Positions 52,312 through 61,274 of a DNA stretch of 64,000 bases are shown one piece after another; position 1 is the stretch's first letter; every line of letters begins with the position of its first letter. The position numbers were made by a program, and so were the translations under genes. The notes under the pieces were generated by a model. The model saw nothing but the letters and a program-made list of their open reading frames with translations, searched no databases and had not been told where the DNA came from. Origin of the DNA: Pantoea nemavictus (lineage in GTDB: Bacteria > Pseudomonadota > Gammaproteobacteria > Enterobacterales > Enterobacteriaceae); NCBI RefSeq assembly GCF_037479095.1, contig NZ_JBBGZW010000002.1:682001-746000 (forward strand), written 5' to 3'.

Positions 52312-53481
52312 GTGAAAACGTCGGGAACCAATCTGGAACATGCACGCGCGCACAATCGTCGCGTGATCATTGAAGCCATTCGCCTGCATGGCGAATTGAC
52401 CCGCGCCGAACTGGCTCGTCTGACCGCGCTAACCCCGCAGACCGTGTCAAACATCGTCGCTGAACTGGAGCAGGCGGAACTGCTGACCAGCCGTGAACCG
52501 CGCAAGCAAGGGCGCGGACAGCCGGCCATTCCGGTGACGCTCAATCCGGCCAGCGCTTTTTCCATTGGTATCCATCTTGATCATCAAACGCTGCTGATTG
52601 TGCTGGTGGATCTCACTGGCGAAATTCACTTCCGCCGCCTGATTCTGGTGCAAAAGCCGGAGCCGGATGCCACATTAGCGCGTATTGAAGCGGTGCTGAG
52701 CGAGATCAAAACGCAACTGGGTGATCGCTGGCAAAAGGTGTTGGGCATTGGCGTGGTGATGCCGGGACCGTTTGGCGTTGAGGGCATCTCTTCGGTGGGG
52801 CCCACCACGCTGCACGGCTGGGAGCAGGTGGATATTGAAGCCAAACTGGCAGCGATGAGTGGCGTGCCGGTAACGCTGGAGAACGATGCCACGGTAGCGG
52901 CGATTGGCGAGCGTTTTCATGGTGTGGCGCGCCAGCTGAACTCGTTTATCTATCTCTACATTGGCACCGGTTTGGGCGCGGGCATCATCATGGATGGTCA
53001 CGTATACAGCGGCCACGCGCATAACGCCGGTGAAGTGGGACATGTGGTGGTTGAACCTGGCGGACGCGAATGCTATTGCGGCAATCACGGCTGTCTTGAG
53101 CGCTATGTGTCGCTACAGGCGGCGTATGAGTTCTGTGGCCTCGACCCAATGACGGCGCTGCCGGAAGATCTGCTCGAGGTCGATCCGGCGCTGTTCGACC
53201 GCTGGATTGATACCATGCTCACGCCGCTGCGCCAGGCGATTAATCTGCTGGAGTGCATCTTCGATGCCGAAAGCGTGATCATCGGCGGCATGATGCCCGC
53301 CGCGCTGCTGGACAAAATCATCCGTCGCCTGCCGCCGCTGTATCAATCGGTGCGTGGCCGCTATCTCACCGGCACCCGCTTAAAAATCGGTATGACCGGC
53401 AGCGATACCGCCGCGCTTGGCGCCGCAGCGCTGCCGATTTTCGACGAGTTTAATCCGCAGTTTCAGGTGTTGATGAAGTGA
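52312..53481 (+). CDS. ROK-family transcriptional regulator
   Basis: Regulator with N-terminal winged helix-turn-helix and C-terminal sugar-kinase-like ROK domain, about 389 residues from GTG 52312. HTH: LTRAELARLTALTPQTVSNI. ROK domain: VVMPGPFG, YIGTGLGAGII and the zinc motif GEVGHVVVEPGGRECYCGNH with CxC..C. GTG 52312 has GGGAG nearby and gives the usual start (SGTNLEHARAHNRR); ATG 52270 with AGGGA is an alternative that adds 14 residues. Such proteins sense sugars or phosphosugars. It may control the sugar importer at 39.8-44.8 kb or the PhyH gene downstream. Confidence 0.88.
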   Translation: MKTSGTNLEHARAHNRRVIIEAIRLHGELTRAELARLTALTPQTVSNIVAELEQAELLTSREPRKQGRGQPAIPVTLNPASAFSIGIHLDHQTLLIVLVDLTGEIHFRRLILVQKPEPDATLARIEAVLSEIKTQLGDRWQKVLGIGVVMPGPFGVEGISSVGPTTLHGWEQVDIEAKLAAMSGVPVTLENDATVAAIGERFHGVARQLNSFIYLYIGTGLGAGIIMDGHVYSGHAHNAGEVGHVVVEPGGRECYCGNHGCLERYVSLQAAYEFCGLDPMTALPEDLLEVDPALFDRWIDTMLTPLRQAINLLECIFDAESVIIGGMMPAALLDKIIRRLPPLYQSVRGRYLTGTRLKIGMTGSDTAALGAAALPIFDEFNPQFQVLMK

Positions 53482-53484
53482 TCA

Positions 53485-53504
53485 GGCCGGACAATTGCCC
53501 GGCC
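53485..53504. terminator. Hairpin between the convergent ROK and PhyH genes
   Basis: GGCCGG (53485-53490) and CCGGCC (53499-53504) form a GC stem just behind both stop codons, a likely bidirectional terminator without a strong T-run. Confidence 0.5.
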
Positions 53505-53511
53505 TAGTGCT

Positions 53512-54657
53512 TTACGCTTCTCTTCGGGTACTTTGCTCATCCAGTTTTTGATTGAACTGGCTGGCGCTCCACTCTTGCTGCACCGCTTCGTGTACCAGTG
53601 CCTGCTGCGTTTGCGGCACCATTCCGCCCAGCGGTGGATCGGTGTCGAGATTGGTGGGGAAGGAGTAACCCCGCGCTGCCACGTTGATCACGGTGTTCAG
53701 CTCCTGCTGGGTAAGCTGGCTGTTTTTCAGCAACGGATAAATCAGCTTGAGTAACTGTTCGTGGTTCACTTTCTCCATCGGCACGCCAAATGCGGAGGAA
53801 ACCTGCAGCAGATTCGCGGTCCTGATGTGATCGGTGGTGGTGTTGTTACCTGCGGCATGGAACAGCGCCGGGTTAAAGAACAGACCATCACCTTTTTCCA
53901 GCGGCAGCTGGACGTAATTTTGGTTAAAGAACTCAACGAACGCCGGGTCACGATAGGCGATATAACCCAGCTCATACTGATGCGACCACGGCAGTAAACG
54001 CGTCGGGCCCGACGCCAGCGGCATGTCGGTATGCGCTACAGCACCTTGCAAGGTCAGATATTGCGAAAGAATCTGCACCGGCACCGGGAATTCTGCAGCG
54101 AATGCGCTTTGCTGGAAGCCAAGGTGGTAATCCCGGTGCGGCTGCTGAGCTTCACCGCCGGGGCGCACCTGATTCACTTGCGAGGTCATGCTCCACGCCG
54201 GGCCCAGCCAGGCCTGACAAATTAACTCCAGCGTCGGATTGGCGTAGTAATCCACGAAGGTTTGCGGGCTGGTTTCACCCAGTTTTTGCAGCGCATTCCA
54301 GATACGCCCATTGTTGCCCGCTCGCGAGAAGTGATCGGCCTGAATTTTGGATTTGGCCTCATTGCTCATAATGGTTTCGAAAACCTGCGAAGCGCGATCA
54401 ATAACGTCAAGATCGCTGTATAACCCGCGCACCACGAACACGCCAGGACCGTATGAGAGCGCTTTGTGCAGCTCGCCCAGTAGCGCTTTTTTATCTTTTT
54501 CCGCCGCTATATCCAGCGTGACACGATCGTAAATCAGCACGTTTGCCGCCGCTTCGCTCGCCAGCGGATATTCACTGGCATCGAGCTGCTGGGTACAGAA
54601 TGTTTTGAAGTCTTCAACAGAGACCTGATCTTCACGGGCAAAATAGGGTGACATCAT
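53512..54657 (-). CDS. Phytanoyl-CoA dioxygenase (PhyH) family protein
   Basis: Fe(II)/2-oxoglutarate-dependent oxygenase of the PhyH group, 381 residues, cytosolic. The iron triad is His-Asp in QQPHRDYHLG and the second His in LFHAAGNN; the 2-oxoglutarate-binding Arg is in DHIRTANLL. The long N-terminal part is unassigned. Start at ATG 54657 with AATGAGG upstream; the open frame runs 23 codons further without a ribosome site. It is divergent from the LacI gene at 54810. Substrate unknown; the neighbourhood suggests modified sugars or cyclitols. Confidence 0.8.
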   Translation of the reverse strand: MMSPYFAREDQVSVEDFKTFCTQQLDASEYPLASEAAANVLIYDRVTLDIAAEKDKKALLGELHKALSYGPGVFVVRGLYSDLDVIDRASQVFETIMSNEAKSKIQADHFSRAGNNGRIWNALQKLGETSPQTFVDYYANPTLELICQAWLGPAWSMTSQVNQVRPGGEAQQPHRDYHLGFQQSAFAAEFPVPVQILSQYLTLQGAVAHTDMPLASGPTRLLPWSHQYELGYIAYRDPAFVEFFNQNYVQLPLEKGDGLFFNPALFHAAGNNTTTDHIRTANLLQVSSAFGVPMEKVNHEQLLKLIYPLLKNSQLTQQELNTVINVAARGYSFPTNLDTDPPLGGMVPQTQQALVHEAVQQEWSASQFNQKLDEQSTRREA

Positions 54658-54741
54658 AACGACCTCATTTTCTTGATGGAGTGATAGAGCGTCATCGTAC
54701 GCCAGCAGGTTATCAGCAGGCGGCATGACAGGGTTGATGAG

Positions 54742-54771
54742 TGTTAAAATAGCAGCTACATTTCATTAACA
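54742..54771. promoter_or_regulatory. Inverted repeat between the PhyH and LacI genes
   Basis: TGTTAA at 54742-54747 and TTAACA at 54766-54771 are arms of a 30-bp symmetric unit in the divergent promoter region, 39 to 68 bases before the LacI start. It is a candidate operator of that LacI protein. Confidence 0.35.
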
Positions 54772-54809
54772 GCACATCAAAAAAACCTCACAACTACATC
54801 ATGTGACCT

Positions 54810-55826
54810 ATGCCTAAATTTACCCAGAAACAGATCTCAGCTCAGTCCGGTTTGAGCCTCGCCACCATTGATCGCGCCATGCACAATCGCGGTCGCGTGC
54901 ATCCTCAAACGAAGCACCGCATCCAGCAAGCCATAGCCGACCTGGAACTGCAGCAAAAAAGCAGCCTGGCGCAAGGGCGAACCCTTTATTTCGATGTCAT
55001 CATGCATACGCCGGAGCGTTTCAGTGAGCTGGTGAAAGAGGCGTTCAGCAGCCAGATATCCAGTTTCGCCTCATTTAAAATCCAGCTCCGCTTCCACTGC
55101 AGTGAAGAGATGACGGTGGACGAGGTTGAACGGCTGTTGAAAAAATGCTCCCTCAGCACGCACGGCATCATCCTCAAAGCGATGAATTCGAGTCAGCTGG
55201 TGCCAGTTATTAATAATTTGATTAAGCAGCGTATTCCGGTGGTCACGGTGGTCACGGATATCACCGGCAGTCATCGCCTGCGTTATATCGGCATGGACAA
55301 CGTTAGCGCGGGCCAGTCGGCGGCCTTCCTGATGTCAAAGTGGTTGGGAAGCGAAGCGGGCACCATTGCCGCAATCACCGGCAATAAAGCTTTTGTCGGT
55401 GAGCAGGATCGCATTCGCGGCTTTCAGCAGGGGATGAAATCCTTTTCCCCGCAGCATCAGATTAAGGTTATCGCGGGCGGATCGGGCATCGATCATCTGA
55501 TGTATGAAACCCTGCAACTGTTTCTGCAGGATCATCCTCACATCGATGCGGTTTATACCGTAGGCGGAGGAAATGGCGGGATTTTGCGGGCGTTGGATGA
55601 ACGTAACATTCAGCCGAAGGTTTTTGTTGGGCACGATCTGGACCGGGAGAATCGCGCCCTGATGCAGGCGGGAAAAATCGATGCGCTGATTGAGCATAAT
55701 CTGCAACTGGATGCGCAACACTCCTTTAAAACACTGCTGGAGTTTCACGGATTTTTGCCGGAAGAGCGCAACTATGCGCCTTATTCGCGTATCAATATCA
55801 TCATGCGCTACAACATGTACACCTAA
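54810..55826 (+). CDS. LacI-family transcriptional regulator
   Basis: LacI/GalR-type regulator of 338 residues. N-terminal HTH: QKQISAQSGLSLATIDRAMH, then the type I binding-protein domain (DVIMHTPERFSELVKEAF, TVVTDITGSHRLRYIGMDNV, IDAVYTVGGGNGGILRALDE). The hinge after residue 50 is short. It is divergent from the PhyH gene and convergent with a Gfo/Idh gene. It probably regulates one or both of the adjacent operons. Confidence 0.88.
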   Translation: MPKFTQKQISAQSGLSLATIDRAMHNRGRVHPQTKHRIQQAIADLELQQKSSLAQGRTLYFDVIMHTPERFSELVKEAFSSQISSFASFKIQLRFHCSEEMTVDEVERLLKKCSLSTHGIILKAMNSSQLVPVINNLIKQRIPVVTVVTDITGSHRLRYIGMDNVSAGQSAAFLMSKWLGSEAGTIAAITGNKAFVGEQDRIRGFQQGMKSFSPQHQIKVIAGGSGIDHLMYETLQLFLQDHPHIDAVYTVGGGNGGILRALDERNIQPKVFVGHDLDRENRALMQAGKIDALIEHNLQLDAQHSFKTLLEFHGFLPEERNYAPYSRINIIMRYNMYT

Positions 55827-55827
55827 G

Positions 55828-55848
55828 AAGCCTGACGGCGTCAGGCTT
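55828..55848. terminator. Hairpin between convergent LacI and Gfo/Idh genes
   Basis: AAGCCTGA-CGGCG-TCAGGCTT forms an 8-bp stem and 5-base loop directly after the LacI stop codon and before the convergent dehydrogenase stop. Confidence 0.55.
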
Positions 55849-55857
55849 CAGAGGGCA

Positions 55858-57030
55858 TCAGCGATATTTCGGCTGTTTCCACACCGTTCCCTGCTGATGG
55901 CTATCGACCACCGCATCGACAAAGGCTACGCCCTTCAGGCCATCATGGATTTGTGGAATAACTGCGCCAATGCCTGAAACAGCACGCTTTTCATCACGCG
56001 CCCGCAGTGCCGCCGCGAAACCGCTATATAGATTGGTAAAGGCTTCGATATAACCCTCAGGATGGCCGGGCGGCGTGCGGGTGCGCGCCCGGGTTATCGC
56101 ATCCAGATCGTCACGTCCCCGTTTAATAATCTGGGTATACCCTTCCAATGAGGTGTAAATCAGTTCGTTTGGCTGCTCTTGCGCCCATGTCAGGCTGCCG
56201 GTTTCACCATACACCCGCAGCCGCAGCGCATTGGAACAACCAATCGCCACTTGAGAAGACCACAGCATGCCGCGCGCGCCGCCTTCGTAGCGAATCAGTA
56301 CGTGGGCGTTATCGTCCAGAGCACGTCCTTCTACAAAGGTGGCTAGATCAGCCATCACGCTCTCCGCTTTTAAGCCGGTCACATATCCCGCGAGATGATA
56401 AGCATGGGTACCAATATCGCCAATCGAGCCGCCGCGCCCATTCTTTTGCGGGTCGACTCGCCATGCCGCCTGCTGATTGTTTTTCAGCTCGACGCCGGTT
56501 GCCATCCACTCCAGCGGATACTCCACCTGCACCGTTCTCACCTTGCCAATCAGCCCGGCCTGGACGCGCATCCGGGCTTCCACAATCAGCGGATAGCCAG
56601 AATAGGTATAAGTGACACCCAGAAAGTGTCCGGTCTGACTCACAACCTCGGCCAACGCTTCAGCATCCTGTAACGTGGTGGTGAGCGGTTTCTCACAAAT
56701 CACATCAATGCCGGCTTCGAGGAAAGCCTTCGCGATGGGGAAGTGGGTAAAGTTTGGGGTGCAAATGGCGACCACATCAATGCCGTCAGCGCGTGCCGCC
56801 TCAGCCTGCGCCATGCTGGCATAATCACGGTAAGATCGCTCAGTCGCGATGTAGTTTTGCGCTGCAAAGCGATGCCCCTGCTCGGCATCAACGTCAAACG
56901 CTCCCGCAACCAGTTCATACTGATCGTCAAGGCGTGCGGCAAAACGATGGATTCCGCCAATGTAGGCACCTTCGCCACCGCCAACCATGCCTAATCGGAT
57001 ACGACGTCCACTCAACGGTGACCTATGCAT
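55858..57030 (-). CDS. Gfo/Idh/MocA-family dehydrogenase (long form)
   Basis: NAD(P)-dependent dehydrogenase of 390 residues, paralog of the protein at 19055-20233. Shared blocks are GMVGGGEGAYIGGIHR, AFDVDAEQGHRF, VICEKPLTTT with the catalytic lysine, GVTYTYSGYPL and GDIGTHAYHLAGYVTGL with the histidine. The ATG at 57030 overlaps the upstream epimerase stop by 8 bases. Together with that epimerase it forms a dehydrogenase-epimerase pair as in YcjS/YcjR-type glycoside metabolism; the substrate is unknown. Confidence 0.87.
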   Translation of the reverse strand: MHRSPLSGRRIRLGMVGGGEGAYIGGIHRFAARLDDQYELVAGAFDVDAEQGHRFAAQNYIATERSYRDYASMAQAEAARADGIDVVAICTPNFTHFPIAKAFLEAGIDVICEKPLTTTLQDAEALAEVVSQTGHFLGVTYTYSGYPLIVEARMRVQAGLIGKVRTVQVEYPLEWMATGVELKNNQQAAWRVDPQKNGRGGSIGDIGTHAYHLAGYVTGLKAESVMADLATFVEGRALDDNAHVLIRYEGGARGMLWSSQVAIGCSNALRLRVYGETGSLTWAQEQPNELIYTSLEGYTQIIKRGRDDLDAITRARTRTPPGHPEGYIEAFTNLYSGFAAALRARDEKRAVSGIGAVIPQIHDGLKGVAFVDAVVDSHQQGTVWKQPKYR

Positions 57031-58093
57031 GTTTTGCTCCTTCAATGCCCAAAATTTTGCGGTTAAGTGATGGGTCGGCCCAGGACTTACAGAAATCATC
57101 AAACGGTTTATCGGTAACGCGAATAATGTGGTCGCTGATGAACTGCGCGCCTTCACGTGCGCCATCTTCCGGGTTTTTAAAGCAGCATTCCCACTCCAGC
57201 ACTGCCCAGCCATCGAAGCCGTAGCCGGTCAATTTAGAGAAAATGCCGCTGAAATCGGTCTGGCCATCGCCGGGTGAACGAAAGCGACCAGCGCGGCTGG
57301 TCCAGGATTGATAGCCGCCATAGGCGCCGGTTTTACCATTCGGCCTGAATTCAGCGTCTTTAACGTGGAAAGCCTTAATGCGCGGGTGGTAATGATCGAT
57401 ATAGGTCAGGTAATCAATGCCCTGTAACACCAGATGACTAGGGTCATACATGATGTTGCAGCGTGGATGGTTGTGGGTTTTTTCCAAAAAACGCTCAAAG
57501 GTCAAACCATCATGCAAATCTTCCGTGGGGTGGATTTCATAACAAAGATCGATTCCCTGTTCGTCGAATGCGTTAAGAATCGGTGTCCAGCGCCGTGCCA
57601 GTTCGTTGAAGCCCTCATCAATCAAGCCTTCTGGCCACTGCGGATAGGGATAGAGGAATGGCCACAGCAGCGTGCCGGAAAAAGTGACATGCTTCTCCAG
57701 GCCTAAGCGGCGTGATGCGCGCGCTGCCAGATAAAGCTGTTCAGTTGCCCACTGCTGGCGTGCTTGTGGGTCATTGCGCAGACTTGCTGGGGCAAAGCTA
57801 TCGGCGGGTAAATCAAACGCAGGATGCAGCGCAACCAGCTGTCCCTGCAAGTGGCTGGCTAAATCGGTCAACTGCAGGTCATGTTCAGCCAGCACGCCAA
57901 GGATCTCATCCGCATAGGTTTGGCTCTCGGCGGCTTGCGCCAAATCAATAAGGCGATGATCCCAGCTGGGAATTTCAACGCCTTTAAATCCTTTTTCCGC
58001 TGCCCAGCCAGCCATGCCAGATAAAGAGTTAAACGGTGCATCGTCGCCAGCGAACTGCGCCAGAAATACCGCAGGGCCTTTAATGGTTTTCAT
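57023..58093 (-). CDS. Sugar phosphate isomerase/epimerase-like TIM-barrel protein
   Basis: TIM-barrel protein of 356 residues. Metal ligands expected at Glu in LCYEIHPTED, Asp in NIMYDPSHL, His in IKAFHVKDAEF and Glu in AVLEWECCF. It is longer than the usual IolE/YcjR-like members because of a C-terminal extension of about 50 residues (PFDDFCKSWADPSLNRKI). SD is GGAG before the ATG. It lies downstream of a terminator and forms an operon with the dehydrogenase gene that overlaps its end. Confidence 0.85.
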   Translation of the reverse strand: MKTIKGPAVFLAQFAGDDAPFNSLSGMAGWAAEKGFKGVEIPSWDHRLIDLAQAAESQTYADEILGVLAEHDLQLTDLASHLQGQLVALHPAFDLPADSFAPASLRNDPQARQQWATEQLYLAARASRRLGLEKHVTFSGTLLWPFLYPYPQWPEGLIDEGFNELARRWTPILNAFDEQGIDLCYEIHPTEDLHDGLTFERFLEKTHNHPRCNIMYDPSHLVLQGIDYLTYIDHYHPRIKAFHVKDAEFRPNGKTGAYGGYQSWTSRAGRFRSPGDGQTDFSGIFSKLTGYGFDGWAVLEWECCFKNPEDGAREGAQFISDHIIRVTDKPFDDFCKSWADPSLNRKILGIEGAKHA

Positions 58094-58114
58094 AACGTCT
58101 CCAAATTAAAAAAT

Positions 58115-58137
58115 GCACCTGCAACCTTCACAGGTGC
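58115..58137 (-). terminator. Intrinsic terminator of the sugar-binding protein gene
   Basis: Read on the minus strand, GCACCTG pairs with CAGGTGC over a 9-base loop, followed by ATTTTTTAA. It ends transcription of the binding-protein gene (stop at 58166) before the next operon starts at 58093. Confidence 0.75.
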
Positions 58138-58165
58138 CAACGTCAGACACAGAAAAAAACGACGG

Positions 58166-59092
58166 TTAATTTGTCATGAACTTCTGGTAATTTTGCGGTG
58201 TGACTAACTGGAACGGAATAAAGTTAATATCCTGGACCTTTTCACCTTTGGCCGCTTTTTCTGCCATATCCACCGCACCATAAGCTTGTGATTTTGCATC
58301 CTGGAATACGGTAACGGTAAGTAAGCCGGTTTTAATCGCCTGCAATCCATTTGGTCCGCCGTCGGTACCACCGACTAAAATATCTTTACCAATTTTAATA
58401 CCATTACTTTTAATGGCCATGGCGGCACCAATAGCCATTTCATCTGCGTTGGCAGAAAGAATATCTATTTTGTCGCCCGACAAAATCCAGTTATTCATCA
58501 GATTCATGCCATCTTCACGCATCCATTTCGCGGTATCTTCAACAATCACATGCATATTAGGATGTTTGGCAATGATCTCTTTTGCTCCCTGGGTTCTGAA
58601 ACGGGTAGCATCATTGCTTAATAACCCTTTCATGATGGCGACGTTAACGCTTTTACGATCTTTCACTTGATCTGCCAGATACTGCATCTGTAAACGTCCG
58701 GCTTCTATTTCATCGCTGCCGATATAGCTCACGCCATCACCCATTTTCGCATCTGAAGGCATACGGTTGAGGAAGATGAGGGGGACCTTAGCGGCGCGTG
58801 CCGCATCAGCCATATTTTTGGTTCCCTGGGTATCAACCGGGTTAACAATAATTACGTCGACTTTACCGTTAATAAAACTTTGCACCTGGCTCAATTGTTT
58901 ATCAACGGCGCCCTGAGCATCCTCAAATTGAATTTTCATATCCGGATGGGTTTTCGCCTGCTCGATAATATAGCCTCTCAGGCGAGAGAGAAATACATCA
59001 TCCATTTGGGCGATGCTGACGCCGACCTGTACGGCATTCACTGCAGGGCTTAGCGAAAGTAAGGTAAGACAGAGTAAGATGAATTTTTTCAT
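58166..59092 (-). CDS. Sugar ABC transporter binding protein, RbsB-like (orphan)
   Basis: Periplasmic binding protein of the type I ribose/galactose (Peripla_BP_4) family, 308 residues. Signal peptide MKKFILLCLTLLSLSPAVNA, then VGVSIAQMDDVFLSRLRGYI, NPVDTQGTKNMADAARAAKV and DILVGGTDGGPNGLQAI. No permease or ATPase gene is next to it; it has its own terminator. It probably works with a transporter encoded elsewhere, or replaces a lost set. Its ligand may be inositol or another cyclitol, because an inositol-dehydrogenase-like gene precedes it. Confidence 0.85.
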   Translation of the reverse strand: MKKFILLCLTLLSLSPAVNAVQVGVSIAQMDDVFLSRLRGYIIEQAKTHPDMKIQFEDAQGAVDKQLSQVQSFINGKVDVIIVNPVDTQGTKNMADAARAAKVPLIFLNRMPSDAKMGDGVSYIGSDEIEAGRLQMQYLADQVKDRKSVNVAIMKGLLSNDATRFRTQGAKEIIAKHPNMHVIVEDTAKWMREDGMNLMNNWILSGDKIDILSANADEMAIGAAMAIKSNGIKIGKDILVGGTDGGPNGLQAIKTGLLTVTVFQDAKSQAYGAVDMAEKAAKGEKVQDINFIPFQLVTPQNYQKFMTN

Positions 59093-59112
59093 AATGGTCT
59101 TCCACGTTAATT

Positions 59113-59130
59113 ATTAGTCTCAGAACTAAT
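59113..59130. promoter_or_regulatory. Inverted repeat in the binding-protein promoter
   Basis: ATTAGT-CTCAGA-ACTAAT is an 18-bp palindrome 21 to 38 bases upstream of the binding-protein start codon, in the 160-base gap after the inositol-dehydrogenase-like gene. The position suits a repressor site. This gap also implies a separate promoter for the binding-protein gene. Confidence 0.4.
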
Positions 59131-59253
59131 CTGATGTCGGGTGTTTTATTATTAACTTCACTTACGTAGGGTTTACTAACAACGCGCTTAATTTTGTGCG
59201 TGATTTAAAGAGTAATAACGAAAATTAGAGTGGCGTCCTTGCCAATAAAGTCC

Positions 59254-60249
59254 TTAATTCAATTTTACTACGCTCTGAGTGTCGGCTGACAGCTGAGCGG
59301 CATCGGCAAGTCGCAGCGCCTGACAGCCATCATGAATGGTGACAGGTAGCGCGCTGCCGTTGCTGATCGCTTGAATGAAAGCGTCGATTTCCAGCCGATA
59401 CGCATCGGTGTAGCGCTGCATAAAGAAGTCCAGCAGCGGGCCACGCACTTCGGTGTGCTGGGCGCCAAAATAGCGCACCGTGGTTTCACGATGGTTGTCA
59501 TTGATCATCATGCCGCCAGAGCCAAACGCTTCCAGACGCTGGTCGTAGCCATATACCGCCTGGCGGCTGCAGTTGATCTGACACTGTTTACCGGAGGCGG
59601 TGCGCAGCTGCACCATCACCGTGTCGTAATCCCCTAACGCTTCCAGCGAAGGCTCAAACAGGCGACTGCCGGTGGCACACACCTCAACGGGTTCCTCACC
59701 CAAAATCCAACGCGCGAGGTCAAAATCATGGATCACCATATCGCGGAAGATACCGCCGGAATGCTTGAGATAGTTCAACGGTGCCAAACCAGGATCGCGG
59801 CTGGTGATCACCACCTGGTGCAGGTCACCAATATCTCCCTGAGCAATGCGCTGATGAATTTCGTTAAAGCCCGGATCGAAGCGACGGTTGAAACCCAGCA
59901 TCACTCTGCTGGCTTTCTCGCCCAGCGCTTTTTCGGCCGCCAGAGCTTTGTGGATATCAAGGTCGACCGGCTTTTCACACATCACAGCTTTGCCCGCGTT
60001 GGCTGCAGCCAGCATTAGTTCAACGTGGGTATCGGTCGGTGTCCCGATCACCACGGCATCGACAGCGGGATCGTTAATCGCCTCAAGCGGATCTTGCACC
60101 GCGCGACCACCCCACAAAGCCGTTAACGCATGGGCATTTTCAATAAAGGGATCGGCAACCATAACCAGCTGAGCGTCTTTATGACGCGCCACGTTGGCGG
60201 CATGAACCTGGCCAATGCGGCCAGCGCCGAGGATGGCAATTTTGAGCAT
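59254..60249 (-). CDS. Inositol 2-dehydrogenase-like Gfo/Idh protein
   Basis: NAD-dependent dehydrogenase of 331 residues, closest in form to IolG (myo-inositol to 2-keto-myo-inositol). N-terminal motif AILGAGRIGQVHAANV, cofactor/lysine block VMCEKPVDLDI, and GGIFRDMVIHDFDLARWIL with the catalytic Asp and His. GGAG precedes the ATG. It follows the hydroxyacid dehydrogenase gene by 31 bases in the same direction. IolG relatives also oxidise other cyclitols and sugars, so the substrate stays open. Confidence 0.85.
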   Translation of the reverse strand: MLKIAILGAGRIGQVHAANVARHKDAQLVMVADPFIENAHALTALWGGRAVQDPLEAINDPAVDAVVIGTPTDTHVELMLAAANAGKAVMCEKPVDLDIHKALAAEKALGEKASRVMLGFNRRFDPGFNEIHQRIAQGDIGDLHQVVITSRDPGLAPLNYLKHSGGIFRDMVIHDFDLARWILGEEPVEVCATGSRLFEPSLEALGDYDTVMVQLRTASGKQCQINCSRQAVYGYDQRLEAFGSGGMMINDNHRETTVRYFGAQHTEVRGPLLDFFMQRYTDAYRLEIDAFIQAISNGSALPVTIHDGCQALRLADAAQLSADTQSVVKLN

Positions 60250-60280
60250 GATGTTCTCCGGGTCGAGAGGTTTATTGTTA

Positions 60281-61273
60281 TCAGGGCAATTGGCTCATCA
60301 GGTCGTTAAGCGCCAGAACCTGCTTATTGACCACCAGATCCGTATCGAGCTGACCAGTGAAAAAGTTGACGATGTTGGTGGCAGCGGAGATCGACATGCG
60401 CATCGCCGCCTCTTCAGTCAGTCCTGCGGAATGTGGGCTGAGAATTAATTTGTCGCGCTGGGCCAGTAGCGCGGTATTTAGCGCGGGCGGCTCCTGCTGT
60501 AATACATCAAGACCCACGCCACCCAATGCATCGTTTTGCAGGGCGGTTGCCAGCGCCTCTTCATCGACAATGCCGCCTCGCGCGGTATTGATTAAAATGG
60601 CGTGGCGTTTCATTAGCGCCAGTTCGTCCGCGCCAATCACCGCTTTATCACCGCTTAAAGGCAGATGGATAGTCACCGCATCGGCCTGTTGCAGGCCCTC
60701 ATTGATGTCTGCAACGCGGGTTACGCCGCTTTCTACGAAACTGTTATCGGGCAGGAAAGGATCGTAAGCGATGACTTTCATGCGGAAGCTTTTCGCCAGG
60801 CGCGCCACTTCACGGCCGATGCGACCAAAACCGAGAATGAATAAGGTTCTGCCAGCCACCTCTACGGCGGAAAAACTGTTGCGACGATTCCATTCACCCT
60901 CACGAATGCTGCTATCGAAATAGCAGATGCGTTTTGCCAAAGCCAGCAGCAAGGACAGCGTGTGTTCCGCTACGGAAAGTGAATTCACATTGCCGACAAT
61001 GGTCAGCGGAATGTTGCGTTCGGTAAGGGCGGCAACGTCAACCGAGTCATAACCCACGCCGTGACGTGACACCATGCGCAGATTTTTTCCAGCAAAGATC
61101 TCTTTAGCCGTAAGCGGCTGCGTACGGATTAATAGCGCATCCGCTTCGGCAATAAAGGGCGCATAACTCGCCACGCTGACCTCGTGCACCAACTGCACGT
61201 TGAATCCAGGCGCGTTATGCAGAATATCGAGCCCGGCCGGATGAATTTTTCCGGCAACCAGAATGTTTGGCAT
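60281..61273 (-). CDS. D-isomer-specific 2-hydroxyacid dehydrogenase
   Basis: NAD(P)H-dependent 2-hydroxyacid dehydrogenase, 330 residues. Substrate-binding Arg in MVSRHGVGYD, nucleotide motif FILGFGRIGREVARLA, catalytic block LINTARGGIVDEEAL, Glu in LQQEPPA and His in LSPHSAGLTEEA. The start at ATG 61273 (GGGAGG upstream) follows the aldolase stop by one base. It may reduce the 2-keto acid or tartronate-semialdehyde-type product in the aldolase pathway. Confidence 0.85.
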   Translation of the reverse strand: MPNILVAGKIHPAGLDILHNAPGFNVQLVHEVSVASYAPFIAEADALLIRTQPLTAKEIFAGKNLRMVSRHGVGYDSVDVAALTERNIPLTIVGNVNSLSVAEHTLSLLLALAKRICYFDSSIREGEWNRRNSFSAVEVAGRTLFILGFGRIGREVARLAKSFRMKVIAYDPFLPDNSFVESGVTRVADINEGLQQADAVTIHLPLSGDKAVIGADELALMKRHAILINTARGGIVDEEALATALQNDALGGVGLDVLQQEPPALNTALLAQRDKLILSPHSAGLTEEAAMRMSISAATNIVNFFTGQLDTDLVVNKQVLALNDLMSQLP

Positions 61274-61274
61274 C

